Assembly (NCBI GenBank): GCA_938009275.1
Contig: CALLHY010000075.1
Location: 1 to 53,723, forward strand
Origin: an uncultured bacterium
Lineage (GTDB): Bacteria; Cloacimonadota; Cloacimonadia; Cloacimonadales; Cloacimonadaceae
Length of the DNA stretch: 53,723 nt
Direction: 5' to 3'
The position numbers and the translations under genes are program-made. Below, piece after piece: positions 1 through 7,013 of the stretch (its first letter is position 1; every line of letters starts with the position of its first letter). The notes under the pieces were generated by a model. That model did no database searches, was not told the origin of the DNA, and saw only the letters and a program-made list of their open reading frames with translations.

Positions 1-70
1 ATTTTTAACTATTTTATTGTCCACCAATGGCTTATTCAACTGGGAAAGATTAGTACATATCTCTTCACCC

Positions 71-170
71 AATTGCCCCTTGGGGCATAAGATGTAAAGC
101 CCACCGTGAAGGCGCAGCCGTAAGGGTGGGTAATGTGTAAGCAAATCAATCAGCCCCTTGGGGGCGTCAG
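71..170. repeat. REP-like palindromic repeat, copy 1
   Basis: About 100 bases almost identical to 1138-1236 and ending 3 bases from the transposase stop codon. It contains three nested palindromes: GCCCCTTGGGGC, a CCCACCGT...GGGTGGG stem, and GCCCCTTGGGGGC. The copy right of the transposase (625-800) is in the opposite orientation, so the gene is bracketed by inverted REP-like units. Confidence 0.8.
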
Positions 171-172
171 AA

Positions 173-613
173 TTAATGTGTTTCGCAGTATGGCATCAAA
201 CCAAACGCCCGTAACATAGAATTAAACTCCTCCATAAATCCTTGCTTATCATGGTGTTTTTCTTGATTACGGATGTATCCCTTCACCTGCTCCAAATTGG
301 ATAACCCTACGGAAAAGGCTCCATACCCTTCCTGCCATGCGAAATGTGGATTATGGTATTGATGCACCCATTTGCTGCTGCTTGCCTTCAAATTGCGAAG
401 AAAGGAGGCTATGTCAATTTCCCGCGGTAAGGTGCACAAAATATGGATATGGTCCATCGTTCCGTTGATTATTATTGGTTGGCTATGCAGGTGTTTCAAT
501 ATCCCACCCAGATATGAATATAGATCGTTTTGCCAGGTGGATACGATAAGAGGCTGCCTATCTTTGGTGCTAAAAACCAAATGCAAGTATACTACAGCTA
601 TGGAGTGTGCCAT
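173..613 (-). CDS. REP-associated tyrosine transposase (Y1/IS200-like, RAYT)
   Basis: A 146-residue single-domain Y1 transposase, full length for the family. The HUH metal-binding motif is seen as D54-H-I-H57 and the likely catalytic tyrosine is Y113 in GYIRNQEKHH, the usual RAYT context. These enzymes nick and rejoin single-stranded DNA at palindromic ends. The start at 613 has a GGAGAGA ribosome site. REP-like palindromes lie 3 bases beyond the stop and 12 bases upstream of the start, which points to a RAYT that moves or maintains REP elements rather than a classic IS200. No tnpB or IS605-type accessory gene is present. The reading frame is intact. Substrate specificity for these particular repeats is inferred from position. 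Confidence 0.88.
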   Translation of the reverse strand: MAHSIAVVYLHLVFSTKDRQPLIVSTWQNDLYSYLGGILKHLHSQPIIINGTMDHIHILCTLPREIDIASFLRNLKASSSKWVHQYHNPHFAWQEGYGAFSVGLSNLEQVKGYIRNQEKHHDKQGFMEEFNSMLRAFGLMPYCETH

Positions 614-624
614 GTATCTCTCCT

Positions 625-800
625 TCTTACGCCCCCGAGGGGCTTATACCTGTTGTGATTGATTATTCCCACCGTTACGGCTACGCCTTCACGGTGGGCT
701 TTGCGTCTTACGCCCCCGAGGGGCTTATCCCTGTTGGGGCTGTTGTTCCCACCGTTACGGCTGCGCCTCCACGGTGGGCTTTGTATCTAACGCCCCTGTG
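625..800. repeat. REP-like repeats, tandem pair (inverse orientation)
   Basis: Two adjacent units of about 82 bases (625-706 and 707-787) plus a partial third (788-800). Each has GCCCCCGAGGGGC followed by the CCCACCGTTACGG...ACGGTGGG stem, matching the reverse complement of the copies at 71-170 and 1138-1236. They begin 12 bases upstream of the transposase start. A frame that stays open through this repeat DNA is not considered coding. Confidence 0.8.
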
Positions 801-988
801 GGGCAAATCTGACAATCCCAAGGAATGTAAGAAAATACCGAACAATTATAAAGGCAAAAAACAGCGTTTTGGTGTGGATGTCAAATCATTTATCTTCGGT
901 AACTTCCCAGGGAAACAGAGACCACACCCAATGCATTGAAATTTAATAGCATACACGTTCAGGGAATCACATACCTATTTACCCATAT

Positions 989-1086
989 TGCCCATTAGGG
1001 CAAAAGACGTAAAGCCCACCGTGAAGGCGTAGCCGAAACGGTGGGAACAACAGCCCCAACAGGTATAAGCCCCTCGGGGGCGTAAG
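989..1086. repeat. REP-like palindromic repeat, divergent copy
   Basis: Same layout and orientation as 71-170: a short GCCC...GGGC palindrome, the CCCACCGT...ACGGTGGG stem and GCCCCTCGGGGGC. It is more diverged in the linker between stems. The 188 bases between 801 and 988 show no gene or clear structure. Confidence 0.72.
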
Positions 1087-1137
1087 ATGTATGCAAAATA
1101 GAGGTAAGTTCAAAGCATTAAATATCTGCGCCCCCAC

Positions 1138-1236
1138 ATTGCCCCTTGGGGCATAAGATGTAAAGCCCACCGTGAAGGCGCAGCCGTAACGGTGGGTAAT
1201 GTGTAAGCAAATCAATCAGCCCCTCGGGGGCGTAAG
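1138..1236. repeat. REP-like palindromic repeat, near-identical to copy 1
   Basis: Matches 71-170 at all but a few positions, including the linker between the palindromes. This suggests recent duplication or gene conversion. It is the last REP-like unit before the hairpin at 1306 and the cobalamin riboswitch. Confidence 0.8.
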
Positions 1237-1305
1237 AAAACCCATCCCACGAAAAACAATAAACCCACCCACCCACGAACATCATGACCAATGCAAATTC
1301 TCTGG

Positions 1306-1380
1306 CTTCTTCCCTGCTTCTTCCTTGCTGCTATCCTGTGTTCGATACAGGATAGCAGCAAGGAAGCAGCAGGGAAGAAG
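1306..1380. repeat. Long near-perfect hairpin repeat (family H1)
   Basis: Two 34-base arms (1306-1339 and 1347-1380) pair with a single mismatch around a 7-base loop. The arms are rich in CTTCC/CTGCT, with ATCCTGT next to the loop. A diverged copy with the same loop-proximal ATCCTGT/ACAGGAT lies at 22086-22155. There is no T-tract, so it is not a typical terminator. It could be a MITE-like or REP-like element. Confidence 0.85.
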
Positions 1381-1426
1381 GAATCACTTGACTGTTTTTG
1401 GGGCAGGAATTTCCTTTACCCTGTGA

Positions 1427-1625
1427 CTTGATGGTGCTTATCAAGGTAATAGGGAATTCCGTTAAATTCGGAAGCGGTCTCCGCCACTGTAAGCAGCAAA
1501 CAGGCTAAAGCCGTCACTGTAAAATATGGGAAGACGGTTTTATAGCTTCGTAATAGAAGCAGCCGCTGCAAGCCAGGAAACCTGCCACAAGTTTGGACAA
1601 TGCCTACGGGGAAATGGGCAAAATC
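1427..1625 (+). promoter_or_regulatory. Cobalamin (B12) riboswitch
   Basis: The order of conserved blocks fits the adenosylcobalamin riboswitch: GGTGC (1433), AGGGAATTCCG, a GCGGTCTCCGCCACTGTAA core (1474-1492), and the B12 box AGCCAGGAAACCTGCC (1571-1586). It lies about 45 bases upstream of the ribosome site of the 1672 gene on the same strand, so it probably represses that gene when cobalamin is abundant. The precise ends and the expression platform were not determined. Confidence 0.92.
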
Positions 1626-1671
1626 CAAAGACGTTCATCTCAAGTCACAATAAACAACAGAGGTGAACACA

Positions 1672-2940
1672 ATGAACAACAAGCTATTAGTATCCTTTCT
1701 CCCCAAAACACTCTTAGTAGCATTCATGCTATTTGTCGGCTGCTTTGCCCATGCGGAAATTCTATATGTGGTAAATTCTCAGTCCCGAACCCTTAGCCGC
1801 ATCGACACTGTAAGCGATGCCGTAAACAACAGCTTTGCCACCCTGGGTAATGTGCCCAATAAGATTGTGGTGGATGAGAACTATATCTGGTCGGTTAATT
1901 CCGGCGACAATGCCGTGCAAAAAATCTCGCGTGCTACCGGTGCAAGCCTGACAAATATCCATCTGGGTAATGGCAGCAATCCCTGGGACGCTGTAAAGCA
2001 CGAAGACAACCTGTATGTAAGCGGGTTGTTTACCGGTAAAGTGTATAAGGTGGATACCATTAGCGGCAGCGTTACCGCCAGCGTTAATGTTGGTACCGCA
2101 CCCGAAGCCCTGTTGGTGATGGGCGACAGGCTTTACGTTAGCAATGCGGGAAATTATGCCCAAAACTATGCCGGTAGCTCTGTTTCGGTTATCGACCTGG
2201 CAAGCTTCACGGTGGTGGCTACTATTCCGGTGCACAAAAACCCGCAGTATCTGGCAACCCACAATGGTCTGTTGCATGTGTCTTGCACGGGGAATTGGAC
2301 AGATGTTGGCGGGGCTATCTGCATTATCGACCCGGAAAGCAATAGTCTGATTCATACTATTGAAGTAGGCGGCACTCCCGGCTGTATCTGGATTCAAAGT
2401 GCTGAGCGTGGATTAGTGGCAGATAGCAATGGTGCAAGTCTATTCAGCTATCATCCCGTTAGTTTTAGTCTGCTGCATGGAAGCTCAAATCCCATCGCCA
2501 ATGGCGGCTCGGAGATTGTGGGGAATGCCAATATGCTTGCTGTTCTTAGCCCGGCTTGGGGAGGTAATGGCACTGTAAAGCTGCTGCATCCAGACCTTAG
2601 CGCAAACAAGCAGTACACGGTGGGCTTGATGCCTACAGACATGAAGCTGGAGATTAGTTCCAGTTCTAATGATGATTTGGTGATGCAGGTAAACAGCATT
2701 GCTGCATATCCAAATCCGGTGAGACAAGGTGCCAGCCTGAAGCTTGTAAGCAGTGACTTGTTACGCGGAAGGCTGAATATCTATAACATAAAGGGGCAGG
2801 CAGTAGCAAGCTATGGGGTTTTTGGTAAAAGCCTTGAGCTGCCCAGGCTGAATCTTCCCAGTGGTATATATTTCTATAGGCTGCAGGAAGATCATAGCGC
2901 TAAGCAGCAGTTTAGCGGAAAGTTTATAGTGCTAAACTAA
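1672..2940 (+). CDS. Secreted YncE-like beta-propeller protein with C-terminal sorting tail
   Basis: About 422 residues. A signal peptide (hydrophobic FLPKTLLVAFMLFVGCFAHA) is followed by repeats of about 40 residues with YVVN/LYVS and VATIPV-type cores, typical of YVTN/YncE seven-bladed propellers. The last 80 residues form a Por-type sorting tail (AAYPNPV, NIYNIKGQ, LPSGIYFY). ATG 1672 is preferred over GTG 1663 because AGAGGTGA lies just upstream of it and covers the GTG. In Bacteroidetes, YncE-like surface proteins often sit beside cobalamin transport genes. Here the B12 riboswitch makes a surface role in corrinoid capture the best inference, but no BtuB-like gene is adjacent. The gene stands alone, with a long spacer to speD. 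Confidence 0.82.
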   Translation: MNNKLLVSFLPKTLLVAFMLFVGCFAHAEILYVVNSQSRTLSRIDTVSDAVNNSFATLGNVPNKIVVDENYIWSVNSGDNAVQKISRATGASLTNIHLGNGSNPWDAVKHEDNLYVSGLFTGKVYKVDTISGSVTASVNVGTAPEALLVMGDRLYVSNAGNYAQNYAGSSVSVIDLASFTVVATIPVHKNPQYLATHNGLLHVSCTGNWTDVGGAICIIDPESNSLIHTIEVGGTPGCIWIQSAERGLVADSNGASLFSYHPVSFSLLHGSSNPIANGGSEIVGNANMLAVLSPAWGGNGTVKLLHPDLSANKQYTVGLMPTDMKLEISSSSNDDLVMQVNSIAAYPNPVRQGASLKLVSSDLLRGRLNIYNIKGQAVASYGVFGKSLELPRLNLPSGIYFYRLQEDHSAKQQFSGKFIVLN

Positions 2941-3053
2941 GCAAGGTAGTATAAAGCCTTTATGCCAAGCTCATAATATAATTGTATTGACACTTACACA
3001 GCCTTTGTGAGCTTGGTTCACAATAGATAAATAACAAAACGGATGGAGTCGCC

Positions 3054-3200
3054 GTGACCGAAACAAGGTTTTTCCGGGTACACTCGGTAAAGATAGCACT
3101 ATATGGCATCATGGCCATGCGTGCCCCCCTATGCGTTGATGATGAGGAGGTTTTAGCTAAGCTTTTCGCATTCAGCGCAACATTGACACCTCTTATTTAG
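3054..3200 (+). CDS. Candidate leader ORF upstream of speD
   Basis: A 48-codon frame starting with GTG, preceded by GGATGGAG at a usable distance. It begins V-T-E-T-R-F-F-R-V-H and has no recognised domain. Its stop codon (3198-3200) coincides with the first base of the outer stem of the structured RNA at 3200-3305, an arrangement typical of leader peptides whose translation controls a downstream RNA structure. Bacterial polyamine genes can be controlled this way; SpeFL upstream of speF is the known example. No homology to SpeFL is visible. It could also be a chance open frame. A TTGACA at 2987-2992 may belong to the promoter, but no good -10 was found. Confidence 0.4.
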   Translation: MTETRFFRVHSVKIALYGIMAMRAPLCVDDEEVLAKLFAFSATLTPLI

Positions 3201-3305
3201 CAAGCATTTTCAGCACTGCATATTCCACTTTCGAAGCCAGACTCCGCTTTGATACCTTTAGCCCTCGCTTTTATCGGGGGAGAATGCGCGTTGCTGTATG
3301 CTTGC
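3200..3305 (+). ncRNA. Candidate structured leader RNA of speD-speE
   Basis: Complementary segments can fold into a closed multi-branch structure. The outer stem is 3200-3207 with 3298-3305 (8 bp GCAAGCAT/ATGCTTGC), continued by 3211-3215/3292-3296 and 3218-3221/3284-3287. Inside are two hairpins: 3231-3237/3246-3252 (7 bp with one G-U) and 3262-3267/3275-3280 (6 bp with one G-U). It ends 45 bases before the speD start. It does not match SAM-I, SAM-II or other riboswitch motifs that I know. Pairing was judged by eye, without energy calculation or covariation. Confidence 0.45.
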
Positions 3306-3350
3306 AAGCCAAACACTATCCCAAGATTAAGAAAATAAGAGGTATATAAA

Positions 3351-3740
3351 ATGCAAGCACTTGGACGACAAATACTGGTAGAATTCTACGACTGTGATCA
3401 CGAGATATTAAAAGACGAGAAATACATCTGCGAAGCCATGATAGAAGCCTGCAAGATTGGCATGGCAACCGTTGTGGCACACACCTTTCACAGCTTTAGC
3501 CCCTATGGCGTTAGCGGCGTGGTGGTTATAGCCGAATCTCATGTTGCCATCCACACCTGGCCGGAATATGGCTATGCGGCAGTGGATATCTTCACCTGTG
3601 GCGAATCCATAGAGCCCTGGAAGCTGTTTCATCATTTGAAGGATGCGCTTAAGAGCAAGCATGCCAGCAATATGGAAATGAAGCGCGGGCTCTTCGACAC
3701 CGGCGAAGAAAAGCTGTTGCACAAACCTGTGGGAGCATAG
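3351..3740 (+). CDS. speD: S-adenosylmethionine decarboxylase proenzyme
   Basis: 129 residues, the short (SpeH-type) prokaryotic AdoMet decarboxylase. It self-cleaves before S63 in AESHVAIHTWPE to create the pyruvoyl cofactor. H68 and C83 (DIFTCG), needed for processing and catalysis, are present. It supplies decarboxylated AdoMet as aminopropyl donor to SpeE, whose gene begins 1 base after the speD stop. The start has AAGAGGT 8 bases upstream. The 410-base leader contains a candidate upstream ORF and a structured RNA, so post-transcriptional control by AdoMet or polyamines is plausible but unproven. Confidence 0.93.
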   Translation: MQALGRQILVEFYDCDHEILKDEKYICEAMIEACKIGMATVVAHTFHSFSPYGVSGVVVIAESHVAIHTWPEYGYAAVDIFTCGESIEPWKLFHHLKDALKSKHASNMEMKRGLFDTGEEKLLHKPVGA

Positions 3741-3741
3741 C

Positions 3742-4581
3742 ATGAAGAATTGGCACATAGATTATCATAGTCCCCACCGTGGGCTTGGCTTCGAGATAGA
3801 AGAAGTGTTATACACCGAGCGCAGCCAGTATCAGGAGATAAAGATTGTGCAAACTCCTGAGTTTGGCAAGGTGATGCTTTTGGATGGCGTGTTGATGTTA
3901 ACTGAAGCCGATGAATTTGTATATCATGAAATGCTCTGTCATCCGGCAATGATAAGCCATCCCAATCCCAAGAAAGTGCTAATTATCGGCGGGGGAGATT
4001 GCGGCACCTTGAAGCGGGTGCTGGAGCATAAATGCGTAGAGCAGGTGGTGCAGGTGGAGATAGATGAGATGGTTACCCGTGTGTCTAAAAGCTATTTTCC
4101 AGCCCTAACCTCAGCCGCTGATGACCCACGTGCAGAGCTTATCTTTGGCGATGGCATAGCTTACCTGAAGCAAGGCGGGCATTCCTTCGACGTGATACTG
4201 ATAGATTCCACCGATCCCGTTGGCCCTGCCGAAGGGCTGTTCCGCAGGGAGTTCTTAGCCGATTGCCGTAGTGCTTTGGGCGAAGACGGTATTCTGTGTC
4301 TGCAATGCGAAAGCCCGTGGATAAAGTCTTTGCAGCCTGTAATCAGCCAGGTTCATGCCGACCTGAAGGCTCTGTTCCCAATAGTTGCAGCCTACACCGC
4401 AGCTATTCAGACCTACCAGGCGGGACTCTGGATGTTCCAGTTAGCTTCCAATAAGTATGATCCCCTTGCTGCCGATGCCGATATGCAGATTAGCTCCCGC
4501 AATCTGAACTGCAGCTATTATAATGCCGGGTTGCACGGTGCGGCTTTCATGCTGCCAAACTTTGTAAAAGAGCTATTGTAA
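3742..4581 (+). CDS. speE: Spermidine synthase (polyamine aminopropyltransferase)
   Basis: 279 residues, normal for SpeE. It transfers the aminopropyl group from decarboxylated AdoMet to putrescine. The glycine-rich substrate loop GGGDCGTLKRVLEH and the catalytic DSTDPVGPAEGLF block are seen, together with an N-terminal beta-strand domain (DYHSPHRGLGFEIEE). It follows speD by one base and is certainly co-transcribed. No arginine or ornithine decarboxylase lies in the window, so putrescine comes from elsewhere. The 178 bases after it hold no gene. A TTGACA at 4669-4674 may be the -35 of the next operon, with only a weak TTAGTA-like -10. Confidence 0.93.
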   Translation: MKNWHIDYHSPHRGLGFEIEEVLYTERSQYQEIKIVQTPEFGKVMLLDGVLMLTEADEFVYHEMLCHPAMISHPNPKKVLIIGGGDCGTLKRVLEHKCVEQVVQVEIDEMVTRVSKSYFPALTSAADDPRAELIFGDGIAYLKQGGHSFDVILIDSTDPVGPAEGLFRREFLADCRSALGEDGILCLQCESPWIKSLQPVISQVHADLKALFPIVAAYTAAIQTYQAGLWMFQLASNKYDPLAADADMQISSRNLNCSYYNAGLHGAAFMLPNFVKELL

Positions 4582-4759
4582 GGGCTGTAAAGTAACGTTT
4601 CCTCTACACTATAAGCCCCTGCCAAAGAAGCATATTTGCTAAATGCAGTGTATGCTTCAAGATTTTGTTTGACAATCACTCAAGGGGTGAAATTAGTAGG
4701 CTGTGGCATAAAAGTGTTGTGATGAGGTATGCCGCAAATCTGAACAAGAGGAAACGTTA

Positions 4760-5224
4760 ATGGAACAGGACTTCAAAAAACTGGATGCCATCTTGGCCTC
4801 ATATCGGGGGAAAAAAGGCATTCTAATTCCGATGTTACAGCAAGTTCAAAACGAAATGGGCTATCTTTCTCGAGACTGCATGCGTTATATTGCCAATGCC
4901 ATGCAAATCCCCGCTGCCGAAATCTTTGGGGTTGCCACGTTTTATTCCATGTTCCGCCTGAAACCGCAAGGCAAGCACATTGTTAGAGTGTGCAAAGGAA
5001 CAGCCTGTCATGTTTCTGATGCCGATGGCATCAAGTCTGCCCTTGTAGAGGCTCTGCAGCTTCCTAAAGACGAGAACACTACTTCGGATATGATGTTTAC
5101 CCTCATGGAAGTGGCATGCCTTGGTTGTTGCAGCCTTGCCCCAGTTATCATGATCGATGATATGACCTTTGGAAAGCTTGTTCCAGAGGCAATTCCTGCC
5201 ATTCTGGATAAATTCCGGTTTTAA
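4760..5224 (+). CDS. NuoE/HndA-like [2Fe-2S] subunit of NAD(H)-linked oxidoreductase
   Basis: 154 residues of the 24-kDa Complex I / HndA family with a thioredoxin-like [2Fe-2S] domain. The cluster ligands are C78 and C83 (CKGTAC) and C120 and C124 (ACLGCC), the family pattern. GAGGAAA precedes the ATG. It is the first of three genes with gaps of 9-10 bases (4760, 5234, 7014), as in the NuoE-NuoF-large-subunit cores of bifurcating hydrogenases and transhydrogenases. No membrane subunits of Complex I (NuoH, L, M, N) are present, so the complex is soluble. Its partner is the NuoF-like protein that follows. Confidence 0.9.
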   Translation: MEQDFKKLDAILASYRGKKGILIPMLQQVQNEMGYLSRDCMRYIANAMQIPAAEIFGVATFYSMFRLKPQGKHIVRVCKGTACHVSDADGIKSALVEALQLPKDENTTSDMMFTLMEVACLGCCSLAPVIMIDDMTFGKLVPEAIPAILDKFRF

Positions 5225-5233
5225 GGGGGACAG

Positions 5234-7003
5234 ATGAGCGAGATTACAGTAAAAGTAGGACTGGCAAGCTGCGGCGTGGCTGCTGGAGCAATGGACGTTT
5301 TTAACAAGCTGACTGAATACCTTGCAGCGAACAAGCTGCCTGTAACACTTATGCAAACTGCTTGCATCGGGATGTGTTTTGAAGAGCCGATCGTGGAATT
5401 TAGCGGTTCTCCTTTGGGGCAGATGCATGTAGGAAAGGCTGATCCCGAAAGCATTGTAAAGGTTATGGAGGATTACATTGCCGGCATAGCCCCCCAGAGC
5501 AATGTGATTCTGGCAGAGAAGCTGGGTGGTCGTCATAATGAACTGCTTGCCAATCAGCAGCGGATTGTGCTGCGCAATTGCGGCGTTATAGACCCCAAAA
5601 GCCTTGCCGACTATGAAGCAAGCGGCGGATACCAGGCACTTAAGAAAGCACTCAGCATGGATAAAGAGCAAATAATAGAACAGATAAAGGCTTCAGGTTT
5701 ACGTGGGCGTGGTGGTGCCGGATTCTCTACTGGTCTAAAGTGGAGCTTTGCCGCGAAAGCTGTGTCTGACAAGAAATATGTAGTCTGCAATGCTGATGAA
5801 GGCGATCCCGGTGCCTTCATGGATAGAAGTGCCTTGGAAGGCGATCCGCACAACGTTATAGAAGGCATGATAATAGGTGCTTATGCAATGGGTGCCGACG
5901 AGGGCTATATTTACTGCCGGGCAGAGTATCCCATGGCTATTGAACACCTCAAGATTGCTATAGATGCCGCGGAAGCAAAAGGCTATCTGGGCAAGAACAT
6001 CCTGGGGACTTCCTTCTCTTTTGATCTGCACATCAAAGAAGGTGCCGGAGCCTTTGTATGTGGTGAAGAAACAGCTTTGATGCAGTCTATTGAAGGTAAG
6101 CGCGGAATGCCTACCATTCGTCCTCCTTTTCCTGCCGAAAGCGGATTGTGGGGCAAACCAACCAACATAAATAATGTGGAGACCTGGGCAAACATCGCCT
6201 GGATAATAAGCAACGGCGCAGAGGCATTCCATGCTTTTGGCACCGAGAAGTCTCCCGGAACCAAGGTTTTTGCCCTTGCCGGCAAGATTGCAGGCAGCGG
6301 GCTAATAGAAGTGCCGATGGGTATTCCCATTCGCGACATCATCTACAAGGTTGGCGGCGGCATGAAAACCGAGAAGCCCTTCAAAGCCGTTCAGATGGGC
6401 GGCCCTTCCGGTGGCTGCATCCCGGCACAACTGCTGGATACCATTGTAGATTATGATTCCATCACTGCCACAGGTGCCATCATGGGTTCCGGCGGGATGG
6501 TGGTTATGGACACAGGCACTTGCATGGTGGATGTAGCCAAGTTTTTCCTAAATTTTACCCAAAACGAATCCTGCGGCAAGTGCACTTTCTGCCGCATTGG
6601 AACCAAGCGCATGCTGGAAATACTAACCCGTATTACTGAGGGTAAGGGCGAAATGGCAGACATCGAAACCCTGCAAGAGTTATCTGAAAACATCATCAAA
6701 GGCTCGCTCTGCGGGCTTGGTCAAACCGCCCCCAATCCAGTGCTGACCACATTGCGCTACTTCAAAGATGAATACATCGCTCATATAGTGGACAAAAAGT
6801 GTCCCGCAGGCGTATGCACAGCATTGCTAAAATACAGCATTAATCCCGATAAGTGCATTGGCTGCACAGCTTGTGCCAGAAAGTGTCCCGTATCCTGCAT
6901 CGCGGGAAGCGTGAAGCAAGTTCACGAGATAGATCAAAGCAAGTGCATCAAGTGCGGTGCCTGCCTGAAGGCATGCAAGTTCGATGCGGTTATCAAGGCA
7001 TAG
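5234..7003 (+). CDS. NuoF/HndC-like NADH-binding flavoprotein with extra Fe-S domains
   Basis: 589 residues. The N-terminal ~110 residues are a thioredoxin-like [2Fe-2S] domain. Next comes the NuoF core: NADH loop RGRGGAGFSTGLKW, FMN segment NADEGDPGAFMDR, and the ESCGKCTFCRIGTKR [4Fe-4S] site. The C-terminus is a bacterial ferredoxin domain with two CxxCxxCxxxC sets (CIGCTACARKCP, CIKCGACLKAC). This domain order is that of HydB/HndC-type subunits of electron-bifurcating enzymes, not of respiratory NuoF, which lacks the terminal ferredoxin domain. It oxidises or reduces NAD(H) and passes electrons through the clusters. GGGGGA precedes the ATG. Confidence 0.92.
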   Translation: MSEITVKVGLASCGVAAGAMDVFNKLTEYLAANKLPVTLMQTACIGMCFEEPIVEFSGSPLGQMHVGKADPESIVKVMEDYIAGIAPQSNVILAEKLGGRHNELLANQQRIVLRNCGVIDPKSLADYEASGGYQALKKALSMDKEQIIEQIKASGLRGRGGAGFSTGLKWSFAAKAVSDKKYVVCNADEGDPGAFMDRSALEGDPHNVIEGMIIGAYAMGADEGYIYCRAEYPMAIEHLKIAIDAAEAKGYLGKNILGTSFSFDLHIKEGAGAFVCGEETALMQSIEGKRGMPTIRPPFPAESGLWGKPTNINNVETWANIAWIISNGAEAFHAFGTEKSPGTKVFALAGKIAGSGLIEVPMGIPIRDIIYKVGGGMKTEKPFKAVQMGGPSGGCIPAQLLDTIVDYDSITATGAIMGSGGMVVMDTGTCMVDVAKFFLNFTQNESCGKCTFCRIGTKRMLEILTRITEGKGEMADIETLQELSENIIKGSLCGLGQTAPNPVLTTLRYFKDEYIAHIVDKKCPAGVCTALLKYSINPDKCIGCTACARKCPVSCIAGSVKQVHEIDQSKCIKCGACLKACKFDAVIKA

Positions 7004-7013
7004 GAGCGGAAAG

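Noticed and set aside
607..939. 110-codon open frame through the REP-like repeats
   Set aside because: It translates repeat DNA and overlaps the transposase start region; no ribosome site or protein-like composition.
4760..7003. Respiratory Complex I
   Set aside because: Only NuoE/F-like soluble subunits with a HydB-type ferredoxin tail; no membrane subunits in the operon.
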